Both the position numbers and the translations under genes were made by a program. A stretch of DNA of 64,000 nt from JBKHYJ01 sp046565505 (GTDB lineage: Bacteria; Acidobacteriota; Blastocatellia; UBA7656). A model generated the notes under the pieces. That model was not told the origin of the DNA and did not search any database. It was given only the letters and a program-made list of their open reading frames with translations. The stretch covers positions 55,478 through 119,477 of the forward strand of contig JBKHYJ010000066.1 in assembly GCA_046565505.1 (NCBI GenBank), in the 5' to 3' direction. This document shows positions 8,870 to 17,424 of this stretch, in pieces. Position 1 is the stretch's first letter; each line of letters begins with the position of its first letter.

Positions 8870-9832
8870 ATGCCCGGCGTCATACTCAGCATGATAATGT
8901 TGGCGGCTTCTTTTCTGCTCTTGCAGGATGGCGGGCTGGCCGCGAAGCACTCCGACGAGCCCGTGATAAGGCTCGAAGGCCGGCTCGTAAATCTCAACGT
9001 GAAGGTTTCGGACCGCATGGGGAGGCCGCTGCCGGCCCTCAGCAGAGAGGACTTTCAGGTGGCGGAGGACAACGTGCCGCAGGACGTGTCTTACTTCGAG
9101 CCCGTCACGTCGCCTTTGAGCATAGCCCTGCTCCTCGACCTCAGCGGCAGCACGGAGAAGAAGATAAAGGTGATGAGGAAGGCCGCGAAGAAGTTCATAG
9201 ATTCGCTTAACCCCGCGGACCGCATAGCCGTCGCCGGTTTCACGAGGCGGTTCTACGTCATCTCTAATTTCACCACCGACCACAAGCTGCTGAAAGACCG
9301 CATCGACGACATGAAGAATCGCCACTCGGGCACGGCTTACTACGACGCGATGTGGGCGACGCTCGACCTGCTGGAAGAGGCCGGCGCGGGGCGCAAGGCA
9401 ATCGTCGTGCTCACCGACGGCGTGGATAATTCCCTGGACCACCCGGGCAATTCGGAATACGACCCGAAGCATGATTTCAACGAGCTGATGGCTCGGGTCG
9501 AAGAGGCCGACGCGACCATCTACCCGATCTTCCTGGACACGGAGTACGAAACGGTTAACAGGCGAGGCCAGGGCGACCACGCCGCCTACGTGACGGCGCG
9601 CACGCAGCTAGAGTCGGTCGCCGAACAGACCGGCGCGGTGCTCTTCAAAGCCGACCGCGCGGAGGACCTGGAGGGCGTCTACAAGCAGGTGGCGGCCGAG
9701 TTACATTCGCTCTACAGCATCGCCTACACGCCGAAGAGGCCGGGGCGCGACGGGCAGTGGCGTAGGATCAGCGTTAAGGTGAATCGTGACGGGGCGGTGG
9801 CGCGGACCAGGCGCGGCTACTTCGCGAAATAG
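8870..9832 (+). CDS. VWA domain-containing protein of the acidobacterial VWFA-related type
   Basis: A 320-residue exported protein. Residues 1-25 form a signal peptide. A short beta module (about 30-80, with VSDRMGRPLPALSREDFQVAEDN) precedes the von Willebrand factor A domain. The metal-ion-dependent adhesion site is intact: D90-L-S92-G-S94, a Thr in SGTAYYDAM and LTDGVD. The layout matches the VWFA-related domain family abundant in Acidobacteria. Its partners are unknown; such domains usually mediate protein-protein contacts in the periplasm. I chose the ATG at 8870 over an earlier in-frame codon at 8801 because GGAGGTG sits 5-6 bases upstream and the signal peptide begins there. The gene is convergent with trpE, and no terminator is visible in the 34-base gap. 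Confidence 0.87.
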   Translation: MPGVILSMIMLAASFLLLQDGGLAAKHSDEPVIRLEGRLVNLNVKVSDRMGRPLPALSREDFQVAEDNVPQDVSYFEPVTSPLSIALLLDLSGSTEKKIKVMRKAAKKFIDSLNPADRIAVAGFTRRFYVISNFTTDHKLLKDRIDDMKNRHSGTAYYDAMWATLDLLEEAGAGRKAIVVLTDGVDNSLDHPGNSEYDPKHDFNELMARVEEADATIYPIFLDTEYETVNRRGQGDHAAYVTARTQLESVAEQTGAVLFKADRAEDLEGVYKQVAAELHSLYSIAYTPKRPGRDGQWRRISVKVNRDGAVARTRRGYFAK

Positions 9833-9866
9833 TCACGGGGCCGCCGGGCCAGGAGATTCGCCGCGG

Positions 9867-11348
9867 TCATTCCTGATTAGCCATCTCGATGGCCTGAAGC
9901 ATCGCCCGCGCCTTGTTGACCGTTTCGACGTACTCGCTCTCCGGCTCCGAGTCTGCCACTATGCCCGCGCCCGCCTGTATGTAAGCGCGACCGCCTTTAG
10001 CCACGATGGTGCGGATCGCGATGCAGGAGTCGAGGTTCCCCGAATAATCCAGGTACATGACCGACCCTGCGTAGACGCCCCTGCGCGTGGGCTCGAGCTC
10101 CTCGACAATCTCCATCGCGCGGACTTTCGGCGCGCCCGTGACGGTCCCCGCCGGGAAGCAAGCGGCGAGCGCGTCGAATCGGTCCTTGCCGGGGCGCAGC
10201 CGCGCCTTGATCGCCGAAACCAGGTGCATGACGTGAGAGTACCGCTCGACCACCATCAGCTCCGTGACTTCGACCGACCCGTAATCCGCGACGCGGCCCA
10301 GGTCGTTGCGGCCCAGGTCAACGAGCATCACATGCTCGGCGACCTCCTTTTCATCCGCGCGCATCTCTTCGCCCAGCAGCAAGTCTTCCGTCTCGGTCGA
10401 GCCGCGCGGCCTCGTCCCGGCTATCGGGCGGTATTCGAGCCGGCGCCCGGTCGCGCGGACCAGCATCTCCGGCGACGCGCCTATTATCGAGCGGTCGCCC
10501 ACCTTCAGGTAGAACATGTAGGGCGACGGGTTGACCACGCGCAGCGCGCGGTAAATCTCGAACGGGTGCGCGCCGAGCCCCACCTCAAACCGCTGCGAGA
10601 GGACGACCTGAAAAATGTCGCCCGCCGCGATGTACTCTTTGGCGCGGACGACGGCCTCTTCAAATTGCGCCTTCGTCATGTTCGAGCGCAGGCGGACCTC
10701 TTCGGGGAACTTGCGCCGCGGCAGCGGCTCTATAGGGTCCTCAAGCCGTGCCTCCATCGCCTCTATGTCATCGACCGCCGCGCGGTACGCTTCTTCGAGC
10801 CCGTCGGTCCTGCCGTCCGTGAAGACATTCGCGATCAGGTGAACCTGGTGCCTCACATGGTCGAAGACGAGCAGCCGCGAGAAGAACATCATGACCGCGT
10901 CGTCGATCCCCAGGTCATCCGGGTTGTTATCCGGTATCTTCTCGAACCAGCGCACGGCGTCGTAGCTCATGTAGCCGACCGCCCCGCAGACGAACGGGGG
11001 CAGGTCGGGCACCCTTACGGGGATGTGCTTGCCCGATATGCGGCGCAGCGCCGAAAGCATCGGCTGGTCCGTCTCGGCCGTCCCCGATTCGTCTTCGATT
11101 ATGACCTTGCCGGCGCGCGCGCGGACGATAGTCTGAGGGTCAAAGCCGAGGAAAGAATAGCGCGCGACCTTCTCGCCGCCTTCGACGGATTCGAGCAGGA
11201 AAGAGTGGGCGCTGAGTCGCTCGATCTTCAGGTAGGCGGCGACTGGGGTGAGCAGGTCGGCCATCACGCGCTTGACCACCGGGACGACCGTCCCTTCGCC
11301 CGCCAGCTTCAGGAACTCTTCGTAGGTTTGTGGGTTGAGGTTTTGCAT
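9867..11348 (-). CDS. trpE: Anthranilate synthase component I
   Basis: A 493-residue chorismate-utilising enzyme that converts chorismate to anthranilate with TrpG in tryptophan synthesis; it acts in the cytoplasm. The N-terminal domain carries the LLES segment linked to tryptophan feedback. The C-terminal catalytic domain has QVVLSQRFE, the substrate-binding run ASPEMLVR, IAGTRPRG, DEKEVAEHVMLVDLGRNDLGRV, FPAGTVTGAPK and the final QAGAGIVADS. Length and motif order are typical for TrpE rather than PabB. The start could be ATG at 11346-11348 or GTG at 11358-11360; neither has a strong Shine-Dalgarno. It lies 54 bases after hisIE on the same strand, probably co-transcribed. No trpG is in the window. 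Confidence 0.95.
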   Translation of the reverse strand: MQNLNPQTYEEFLKLAGEGTVVPVVKRVMADLLTPVAAYLKIERLSAHSFLLESVEGGEKVARYSFLGFDPQTIVRARAGKVIIEDESGTAETDQPMLSALRRISGKHIPVRVPDLPPFVCGAVGYMSYDAVRWFEKIPDNNPDDLGIDDAVMMFFSRLLVFDHVRHQVHLIANVFTDGRTDGLEEAYRAAVDDIEAMEARLEDPIEPLPRRKFPEEVRLRSNMTKAQFEEAVVRAKEYIAAGDIFQVVLSQRFEVGLGAHPFEIYRALRVVNPSPYMFYLKVGDRSIIGASPEMLVRATGRRLEYRPIAGTRPRGSTETEDLLLGEEMRADEKEVAEHVMLVDLGRNDLGRVADYGSVEVTELMVVERYSHVMHLVSAIKARLRPGKDRFDALAACFPAGTVTGAPKVRAMEIVEELEPTRRGVYAGSVMYLDYSGNLDSCIAIRTIVAKGGRAYIQAGAGIVADSEPESEYVETVNKARAMLQAIEMANQE

Positions 11349-11402
11349 TAGAACCGTCACCGGGCGGTTGCGCCCCGCGCGCAGGTGAAGGCGGGCGGCG
11401 CG

Positions 11403-12059
11403 CTACCTCTGCCGCGGGCCGACACGCCCCGTCAGCTCGTCGCGCACGTCGCTCAGCTTCACGTCGCGCTCCACCATCAGCACCAGCAGGTGGTAGAACA
11501 GGTCGGCAAGCTCGGAAATGATTTCGCGGGGCGATTTGTTCTTAGAGGCTATTATCACCTCGCCGGATTCCTCCGCGACCTTCTTCAGTATTTTGTCCAG
11601 CCCGCTGTTGAACAGGTAGGTCGTGTAGGAGCCTTCGGGCCTTTTCTCTTTGCGGTCGGCGATCAAGTTATAAAGGTTATTCACGGCCAGCCCGAACTCC
11701 ATCGACCCCACGTCGACAAGGGCGACCCCGCCCGCCTTCAGCGTCTTCGATTCGCGCGCTTCTTTAAAGAGGCTCACGGGCTCGCGCTCCGAGGGGGACC
11801 TCTCTTGGCGCTCGATGAGGACGGTGAGCGACTCGCCGTCGCCGTTCATTCGCACGTCAACCAGCCTGTAGGAATGCGCGCCGAAAGGCAATTTCGGCGC
11901 GGCGAAGACCAGGGCCTCGCCGGTCTGGAGCGTCCTGGCGAGCATGGCGTTGTCCATATAAATCAGGGCGATCACCTCAAGGTTCGAGGCGTCCTGCACG
12001 ATGGCGGGGATCAGCCCCCTCTCGTCAAATTTCACGTTCTGAATAACCGCGTCTGTCAT
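11403..12059 (-). CDS. hisE: HisIE-type protein: phosphoribosyl-ATP pyrophosphatase with a degenerate cyclohydrolase half
   Basis: A 218-residue protein in the HisIE layout of histidine synthesis. The C-terminal HisE part (about 125-210) is intact, with SYTTYLF, KKVAEESGEV and ELADLFYHLLVL, and should hydrolyse phosphoribosyl-ATP to phosphoribosyl-AMP. The N-terminal part (about 10-105) begins like HisI (GLIPAIVQDASNLEVIALIYMD). It lacks the expected W-x-K-G-x-T-S-G-H segment, the D-C-D metal motif and the C-H-T-G...C zinc cysteines; it contains no Cys at all. The cyclohydrolase step is therefore probably done by another protein. It precedes trpE in the same orientation. Confidence 0.85.
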   Translation of the reverse strand: MTDAVIQNVKFDERGLIPAIVQDASNLEVIALIYMDNAMLARTLQTGEALVFAAPKLPFGAHSYRLVDVRMNGDGESLTVLIERQERSPSEREPVSLFKEARESKTLKAGGVALVDVGSMEFGLAVNNLYNLIADRKEKRPEGSYTTYLFNSGLDKILKKVAEESGEVIIASKNKSPREIISELADLFYHLLVLMVERDVKLSDVRDELTGRVGPRQR

Positions 12060-12307
12060 GGTCGCTTGAACAGCCTCAACGTAAGATTATTCCGCGGCAG
12101 GCGGCCCGCCCGGAGGGGTTCGCCTTGTCGCCCCGCCAAATGCTATCACCGGCAATTCCCTGTTACAACATGGGCCGCGACGGCAACGTTCACCGCATGG
12201 CGGCCCCTCAAGGGACAAAGGGGGCCGCATTCACAGGCCGGCCGCCCCCGGCCCCTCGCGCTGCCGTAACATACCGCGTGCTCTAACATGTTCGGGAACA
12301 GGGGCAT

Positions 12308-12517
12308 TCAAGGGCGGGAATACTGTATGACCTTGTCGGCAAGCTTGACTCGGTCTTCGAGGCGGCGGATATGTTGCCTGCGGTCCGTGCCCTCCGGGTC
12401 GACCCAGGTGATTCCATCGATCACGATCAGCGTTTGCACGTTGTACCGCATGGTACGGCGGCGCTCGACGACGCGCCGGTCGTCGCTATTCCTTCTTTCC
12501 TGTCCGTCCCATATCAT
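12308..12517 (-). CDS. Small arginine-rich protein, translationally coupled
   Basis: A 69-residue basic protein (MIWDGQERRNSDDRR at the start) with several RR-x-x-x-R-like clusters, a short hydrophobic beta-like core (QTLIVIDGITWV) and a charged helical tail. I do not recognise a family. The RR clusters recall the start of PilZ-like proteins, but the remaining length is too short for that domain. Its ATG (12515-12517) shares one base with the TGA of the upstream gene (TGATG), which argues strongly that it is real and translated with that gene. Confidence 0.65.
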   Translation of the reverse strand: MIWDGQERRNSDDRRVVERRRTMRYNVQTLIVIDGITWVDPEGTDRRQHIRRLEDRVKLADKVIQYSRP

Positions 12518-13341
12518 CAGTTGGTCTTTGGTTGACCTATGCTGCGCTGCCTCTTGCTCACGGCGGGCGATTCAACCATGCGCCGGTTAACGAATGGAGT
12601 CATTCGGTCTATGTGGAGGTGTATGCCCGTCGCGAACGTGTCGAGCGGCCGGCCGAGGCTCAGCGAGCGCGCGTTGTGAGCCGCCACCTTGCCCCACGTC
12701 GAGAAGTCTTTTATGCGCAGCCCCAATTTGTTGCCCGCGTCGATGATGAAGCCAACCTGCTCGCGGTTGAGGTCGCGCACGCGAATGTCATACGCGCTGC
12801 CCCTGCCATAGAGCCTCGTGTGCTCGCCGTGGTCGGCGCCCGTGAGCGTCATGTCGCGCCCATACTTGTTGCGGAAGTCCTTGCGAAGCTCGTTGAACCT
12901 GCGCTGGAAATCCGCAGCCGTCAGCGGGCCCGTGGGCCGCGCGAATTCGTTGGTCTCTGCGACATCGGCCCTCTCCTCGACCGGCCGCCCATCGAATTCC
13001 TGCGTCTTCCAGCCGCCGGCGGCGGTCGTGGCTATGGAAGAAGTCTCGTAGCGACTGATCTTTTCGACCAGCTCGCGAAGCCCCGCCCGCAGGCGCTCGT
13101 CGCCGCGCACATCCACGCCCGAGTCAAATACGGAATCAATCGCCTGATCGAATTCGCGGCGCGCGCACTCAAAGTTGCCGTCTTTCAAGCACGCCTCGCC
13201 CTTGTGCAGGTGTTGTTGGGACGCGGCGAGAATTCCTTCGGGGTTGAAGCCCTCGCGCGCGCGGTCAGGCTGAGCCTGCGCCCGCGCGGCCAGAGGCAGG
13301 AAACAAGCCACCAACAATGTGAAAGTAGCTGATCGAATCAT
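12517..13341 (-). CDS. Secreted protein with a C-terminal peptidase M15-like domain
   Basis: A 274-residue protein with a signal peptide (residues 1-22, ending AARAQA) and a short helical region that looks like a single tetratricopeptide-type unit (HLHKGEACLKDGNFECARREFDQA, about 44-68). The C-terminal half (about 140-250) resembles zinc D-Ala-D-Ala carboxypeptidase/peptidase M15-like domains. Likely metal ligands are H174 in GEHTRLYGRGSAYDI, D185 in the same run, and H243 in GIHLHID. A role in cell-wall or peptide hydrolysis is inferred from this three-residue pattern only. It has its own good promoter at 13412-13441 and is coupled to the downstream small gene by TGATG. Confidence 0.7.
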   Translation of the reverse strand: MIRSATFTLLVACFLPLAARAQAQPDRAREGFNPEGILAASQQHLHKGEACLKDGNFECARREFDQAIDSVFDSGVDVRGDERLRAGLRELVEKISRYETSSIATTAAGGWKTQEFDGRPVEERADVAETNEFARPTGPLTAADFQRRFNELRKDFRNKYGRDMTLTGADHGEHTRLYGRGSAYDIRVRDLNREQVGFIIDAGNKLGLRIKDFSTWGKVAAHNARSLSLGRPLDTFATGIHLHIDRMTPFVNRRMVESPAVSKRQRSIGQPKTN

Positions 13342-13411
13342 GCGGAGATTTTAACCCACCCAGACCAATTGCAAATTGTCGCCACCGTTTGGATCATTTG
13401 CGGTGTATTAG

Positions 13412-13441
13412 ATTTTAGCAAAGCGAATAAAGAATTGTAAA
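13412..13441 (-). promoter_or_regulatory. Sigma-70-type promoter of the M15-like gene
   Basis: On the minus strand TTTACA (13441-13436), an 18-base spacer and TAAAAT (13417-13412); five of six matches in each box. The predicted leader before the ATG at 13341 is about 65 bases. Confidence 0.7.
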
Positions 13442-13444
13442 TTC

Positions 13445-13456
13445 GCAATGCATTGC
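13445..13456. promoter_or_regulatory. 12-bp perfect palindrome next to the -35 box
   Basis: GCAATGCATTGC is its own reverse complement and ends 4 bases upstream of the -35 box of the M15-like gene. Placement suits an activator or repressor site, but no regulator is identified. Confidence 0.4.
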
Positions 13457-13502
13457 AATTATGTTTCAAAGATGAGGTTGCCGGGAGCGAAGGCGGCGTA
13501 AA

Positions 13503-14276
13503 TTACAGATTGGGCCGGGCCGCGTCGGCCGCGCGGTCGGGCAAGAATGTCGGCGTGGGTGCGGCGTCGAGCGCCGCGCGCCGCCTCAGGCTTCGATAAT
13601 AGAGCACCAGGGTGGCGATCAATACGCCGAGCGACAGGATGGACCAGCCGAGCGCCCAGACTATGGCGGGAATGAAACCGCCCGTCGCGTCCGACATGAT
13701 CTTGGCATCCGTCACCGCCCCCGAGGCGAAGGCAGACAGATACATCAACGTGATGAGATCGAAGAACGCGTTGAGCAAACATTGTATGCCGAGAAAGCTC
13801 ATAAGGAAGTGAACGAGCCGCTGCTTCCCCTTGACGCCCAGGGCCAGGCAGCCGCCGCCGAACGTCAGCCCCGTGAGCCACGCCAGGCCGTTTCCCGCGA
13901 ACAACACCGTCACCAGCACCAGCAGCGCGCCCGTGCCTATCGCCGCCATACGCGCGAGCGAAGGCCGCCTCAGCAGTAGCAGTAATGCCGCGCCATAAAT
14001 AGTGGTGGAAAGGTAACCCGCGCTGACTACCACAATCCCCCACCCGCCCCGGGTGAAGGTGGCCCCGCTCCCGTTCCATTCGAGCGTGACCCTGTTGACT
14101 TCGCCCCACGTGCCGAGCGCCGCGAGCGCATGGCCCATCTCGTGGATGAAGGTGACGAATAATCGTATGGGGTGCGCGACCAGCCCCGCGAAGGGGATAA
14201 ACAGGAGCACCGCCGTCAGCGCCGAGGCGAACAGCAGCAGCTTGAAGGCGTCTTTTACTTCTGATTGGCTTTGCAT
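13503..14276 (-). CDS. M50 family membrane metalloprotease
   Basis: A 257-residue integral membrane protein of the peptidase M50B-like type. The zinc motif HEMGH (residues 45-49) follows a first membrane segment (about 12-34). Four or five further hydrophobic segments follow, including VVVSAGYLSTTIYGAALLLLL and a late segment AIVWALGWSILSLGVLIATL. A second metal ligand is probably in the later FFDLITL segment, as in related proteins. Substrate unknown; site-2-type cleavage in the membrane is the family role. I chose ATG at 14276 because the preceding 22 residues are not hydrophobic and not family-like. The gene stands alone between cheR and the M15-like gene. Confidence 0.82.
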   Translation of the reverse strand: MQSQSEVKDAFKLLLFASALTAVLLFIPFAGLVAHPIRLFVTFIHEMGHALAALGTWGEVNRVTLEWNGSGATFTRGGWGIVVVSAGYLSTTIYGAALLLLLRRPSLARMAAIGTGALLVLVTVLFAGNGLAWLTGLTFGGGCLALGVKGKQRLVHFLMSFLGIQCLLNAFFDLITLMYLSAFASGAVTDAKIMSDATGGFIPAIVWALGWSILSLGVLIATLVLYYRSLRRRAALDAAPTPTFLPDRAADAARPNL

Positions 14277-14347
14277 ATTCGTTAAGTTTATACGCGCCCG
14301 GCCGGAGCTATGTTCTAGCAGAAAGGCGCACGGCAGGCCCATGGCGG

Positions 14348-15190
14348 TCAGACCTTTCGGAAGAAAGAGCCCGGCAAAGAAGTTTCGAGCTTGAGCCGCG
14401 GGTGATCGACGTAGCCGGTTTCGTTCTTCATGACCATCAGAAGGCCGCCCCGCCTGAGGACCCCTGCAATCCTCGCCACCGTCTGCTCGACGGCCAGCGC
14501 GTGGAAGTACAGCAATAGATTATTGCAGACGATTAAATCGAAATGGTGGTTCAAGTTCTTCCAGAAGTTCGAGTCATAAACGTTGGCCCTGCGGAAGGCT
14601 ACCATCTCGCGCAGGAGTGGGACGACTTCGTACTGCCGCTCGCGCCCCATCATCTCTGCCCTGACGAAATACTTGTGCCGGATGTGGGGGTCGATCATTC
14701 TTATCGACGACGACGGGTAGCTGCCGTGGCTGGCGCTGATGATGGCCGGGCCCCTCAGGTCCGTAGCCATCACTGTCGTGTCCCACTGCGCGGCGTCGGG
14801 CAAGCTCTCGCAGACCAGCATCGCGAGTGAGTAAGCCTCCTCCCCGGTCGAGCAGGCCGCGCTCCAGAGGTCTAGCCTTCGCTCCTTTGCCCTCGCCCGC
14901 ACCAGGTCCGGGACGACCGTCTCTTTGAGGGCCGCGAACTGCTCCGGCTCGCGGAAAAAGCGCGTCTCGCTGTTACTGACGAGCTCGGCGAGAACCTCAA
15001 GCTCTGCCGGGGAGGTCGCAGCCATTCTGCAATACGCGAGATGGTCCATCCCCAGCTTGTTCGCTTTATTATCCACGGCCGCCATCAACTTCTCGCGCCG
15101 CCACGGCGTCCCGCCCTGCCAGCCGTAGCGGGCGGCCAGGGCCTGCTCGAGCGACTTGATATGAGGGTTCGATGATTTCGCCGGGGCCAT
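14348..15190 (-). CDS. CheR-type protein-glutamate O-methyltransferase
   Basis: A 280-residue CheR-family SAM-dependent methyltransferase. The N-terminal helical domain (about 1-90) ends in VSNSETRFFREPEQF, the CheR hallmark. The Rossmann part has WSAACSTGEEAYSLAM (SAM binding, near 110-125), VMATDLRGPAI and DLIVCNNLLLYF. Members methylate glutamates of chemoreceptors or act as signalling effectors. No chemoreceptor, cheB or other chemotaxis gene is nearby, so the partner is unknown and a non-flagellar signalling use is possible. ATG at 15190 with an AAGGG about ten bases upstream. Confidence 0.9.
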   Translation of the reverse strand: MAPAKSSNPHIKSLEQALAARYGWQGGTPWRREKLMAAVDNKANKLGMDHLAYCRMAATSPAELEVLAELVSNSETRFFREPEQFAALKETVVPDLVRARAKERRLDLWSAACSTGEEAYSLAMLVCESLPDAAQWDTTVMATDLRGPAIISASHGSYPSSSIRMIDPHIRHKYFVRAEMMGRERQYEVVPLLREMVAFRRANVYDSNFWKNLNHHFDLIVCNNLLLYFHALAVEQTVARIAGVLRRGGLLMVMKNETGYVDHPRLKLETSLPGSFFRKV

Positions 15191-15266
15191 AGGATGAACC
15201 CTTGACGCGGGGCGGTGAATTACGAGGGGCGCGTGACGATTCGAGGATTCTACGTCCGGTCGTCGC

Positions 15267-15749
15267 TCACCGCTCGTGGCCCCGCACCCTGCTGTAGTCG
15301 CCAGAGCGCCCTCCGGTCTTTGATTCCAGCCTTATGTCCGTGATGGTCATGTCTTTATCTATAGCCTTACACATGTCATAGAGCGTGAGGGCTGCTACCG
15401 AGACGGCCGTCAGCGCCTCCATCTCCACGCCTGTCTTGCCGTCGGTCCGCGCCGTGGCGGTTATGGCTAACCCTTCGTCTGTGACCTCGACCTGCACGTC
15501 GGCATGATTCATAGGTAGTGGGTGACAGAGCGGGATCAATTCGGACGTGCGCTTGGCCGCCATTATGCCCGCGATTCTAGCCACTTCGAGCGGGTCGCCT
15601 TTTGGCGTTTGATGTTTTCGGATTGCCTCGATTGTCGCACGCGCCACCCGGACCAGCCCGCTGGCAACAGCCGTCCTCGCCGTGACGGGCTTGTCGCCCA
15701 CGTCCACCATCCGCGCGCGGCCCTCTTCGTCTGCATGAGTGAGTTCCAT
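15267..15749 (-). CDS. moaC: Cyclic pyranopterin monophosphate synthase
   Basis: A 160-residue MoaC, which completes conversion of the GTP-derived cyclised intermediate to cyclic pyranopterin monophosphate in molybdenum cofactor synthesis. Conserved segments are MVDVGDKPVTAR, AAKRTSELIPLCHPLPM, TDGKTGVEMEALTAV and DMCKAIDKDM; the family's catalytic Lys and His residues lie within these. Length is normal. It follows moeA by 29 bases on the same strand, so the two are probably one transcript. Confidence 0.95.
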   Translation of the reverse strand: MELTHADEEGRARMVDVGDKPVTARTAVASGLVRVARATIEAIRKHQTPKGDPLEVARIAGIMAAKRTSELIPLCHPLPMNHADVQVEVTDEGLAITATARTDGKTGVEMEALTAVSVAALTLYDMCKAIDKDMTITDIRLESKTGGRSGDYSRVRGHER

Positions 15750-15778
15750 AAGTGACGCGATAATTAAACACCTGTTTA

Positions 15779-16990
15779 TCAGCCTTCGGCAATCGCGTCG
15801 AGCAAAACGACCTCGACCAGCTCGCCTTCGGCCAGGTCATGTGATTCTTCGCGCACTACGATCAAGGCGTCCGACCGCATGAAGGCTACCAGGTCGGACG
15901 ACCCGCCCCACTTCAAAGGCTCAGCCAGCGCGCGGCCATCCTCTATCGTGAGCCGCGCGGGCAAATAACTCCTACGGCTCGACGCATCCTTCAAAGACCG
16001 GGCGAGGGCCGCGCGGACAGTCGGCAGCAGGGGCTTGCGGTCGCCCTGCATCTTGCGAATCGCGGGCCGCGCGAACACGTTGAAGGTGACGGAGGTGGAG
16101 ACGGGGTTACCCGGCAGCCCGAAGAAGTACGTCTGGCCGAGCCGCGCGAAGACGGTCGGCTTGCCCGGTCGAATTATGACCCTGTCGAAGTACACCTCAG
16201 CGCCCATCTCGGCGAGCGCCCCCTTCACCAGGTCATAATCCCCGACCGAGACGCCCCCCGAAGTTATAACCATGTCGCGGCCCTCCGCGGCGTCGGCCAG
16301 CGCGTTCAGGGTAGCTTCGGGCGTGTCTTCGACCGTGCCCATCAGATCGACGACCGCCCCCGCGCGCTCGGCGTACGAGGCGATCGTGTAGCTATTTGAA
16401 TTCCTTATCTGCGCGCCGTGCGGCTTGGCGGAGACTTTCACCAGCTCGCTGCCGGTAGAGATTATGGCGACGCGGGGCCTCCGCCCGACCTGGACCTGCG
16501 CATAGCCGAAGCTCGCGAGCACGGCCATTACGGCGGGCCCGATCTCGCGGCCGCGTTCGGCCACCAGTTGACCTGCGGCCACCTCGCTCGCGCGGGGGGT
16601 GATGAACTGGCCGGGCCTGACGGGCTCGCTTATTTCAACCGTATGGCCGACGCCGCGTGTGACTTCTACTTTCTGCACGGCGTCGGCGCCATCGGGGATG
16701 GGCGCGCCCGTGAAGATCTTCACAGCCTCGCCGGGATTCAGCTTGCCGACGAACTTCGACCCGGCGGCTATCTCGCCGATCAAGTTGAGCGAGACGGGCG
16801 CGGTCGTAACGTCGGCCGAGCGCACGGCGTAACCGTCCATGCGGGCGCGGTCGAATGGCGGGAGGTCTATGTCCGCGCGAACGTCTTCGGCGAGGATGCG
16901 GCCGTGGGCTTGCTCGATCGACACAGTTTCGACGCCCAACGTTTCGACCTGGCCGAGAACCGTATTGAGCGCCTCGTCAACCGTAATCAT
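15779..16990 (-). CDS. moeA: Molybdopterin molybdenumtransferase
   Basis: A 403-residue MoeA, which inserts molybdate into adenylated molybdopterin. Visible motifs are DLPPFDRARMDGYA (domain I/II junction), IFTGAPIPDGADAV, RPRVAIISTGSELV, TSGGVSVGDYDLVK (MPT-binding loop) and FGLPGNPVSTSVTFNVFARP. The C-terminal domain (about 330-403) is the usual beta barrel. First gene of the moeA-moaC pair. ATG at 16990; no strong Shine-Dalgarno is seen. Confidence 0.95.
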   Translation of the reverse strand: MITVDEALNTVLGQVETLGVETVSIEQAHGRILAEDVRADIDLPPFDRARMDGYAVRSADVTTAPVSLNLIGEIAAGSKFVGKLNPGEAVKIFTGAPIPDGADAVQKVEVTRGVGHTVEISEPVRPGQFITPRASEVAAGQLVAERGREIGPAVMAVLASFGYAQVQVGRRPRVAIISTGSELVKVSAKPHGAQIRNSNSYTIASYAERAGAVVDLMGTVEDTPEATLNALADAAEGRDMVITSGGVSVGDYDLVKGALAEMGAEVYFDRVIIRPGKPTVFARLGQTYFFGLPGNPVSTSVTFNVFARPAIRKMQGDRKPLLPTVRAALARSLKDASSRRSYLPARLTIEDGRALAEPLKWGGSSDLVAFMRSDALIVVREESHDLAEGELVEVVLLDAIAEG

Positions 16991-17060
16991 AATTCAAGAC
17001 TGGGCAATGAGGGTTGAGGAACTAGCGTTAGTTTTAAATGCGAAGGGCTGAGCAACGAGA

Positions 17061-17102
17061 AGAAAACAAAATAAAGAAGAAGACCACCCGTGAAGGTGGT
17101 CT
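17061..17102 (-). terminator. Rho-independent terminator of the tRNA unit
   Basis: Perfect 8-bp stem (AGACCACC at 17081-17088 with GGTGGTCT at 17095-17102) and a 6-base loop. On the minus strand it is followed by a T-rich run corresponding to A-rich plus-strand bases 17061-17080. It lies 26 bases past the 3' end of tRNA-Asp. Confidence 0.8.
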
Positions 17103-17127
17103 CCAACCCTGACGAATCAGGACTTAT

Positions 17128-17206
<79 letters not shown>

Positions 17207-17258
17207 GCTGAAAACTCATTCAACGTCAGCTCTTGGTTGCCAGTAGCACCGGAGCTTT

Positions 17259-17333
17259 TGGTGGGCGGTACTGGACTTGAACCAGTGGCCCCCGGTTTGT
17301 AAGACCGATGCTCTACCGCTGAGCTAACCGCCC
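17259..17333 (-). tRNA. tRNA-Val (anticodon TAC)
   Basis: A 75-base cloverleaf on the minus strand. The acceptor GGGCGGT pairs with ACCGCCC, the discriminator is A and the CCA is encoded. The D-arm is GCTCAGCGGTAGAGC, the anticodon loop CTTACAA and the T-arm GGTTCAAGTCC. It lies 54 bases before tRNA-Asp and shares its promoter. Confidence 0.96.
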
Positions 17334-17349
17334 TTCATGGCGAAAAAGT

Positions 17350-17379
17350 AATATAGCTGGCAGTTCGCTCGACTGTCAA
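17350..17379 (-). promoter_or_regulatory. Strong sigma-70-type promoter of the tRNA-Val/tRNA-Asp unit
   Basis: On the minus strand a perfect TTGACA (17379-17374), an 18-base spacer and TATATT (17355-17350). Transcription would begin about ten bases before tRNA-Val. Confidence 0.8.
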
Positions 17380-17424
17380 ACTAAAAGAAACAAATTGACC
17401 GCCTCTGGAAACGGCCCGACTCCG

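Noticed and set aside
9786..11351. 521-codon open frame on plus across trpE
   Set aside because: It is antisense to a clear TrpE, has arginine/histidine-rich noise composition and no domain. Long antisense frames are expected at this GC content.
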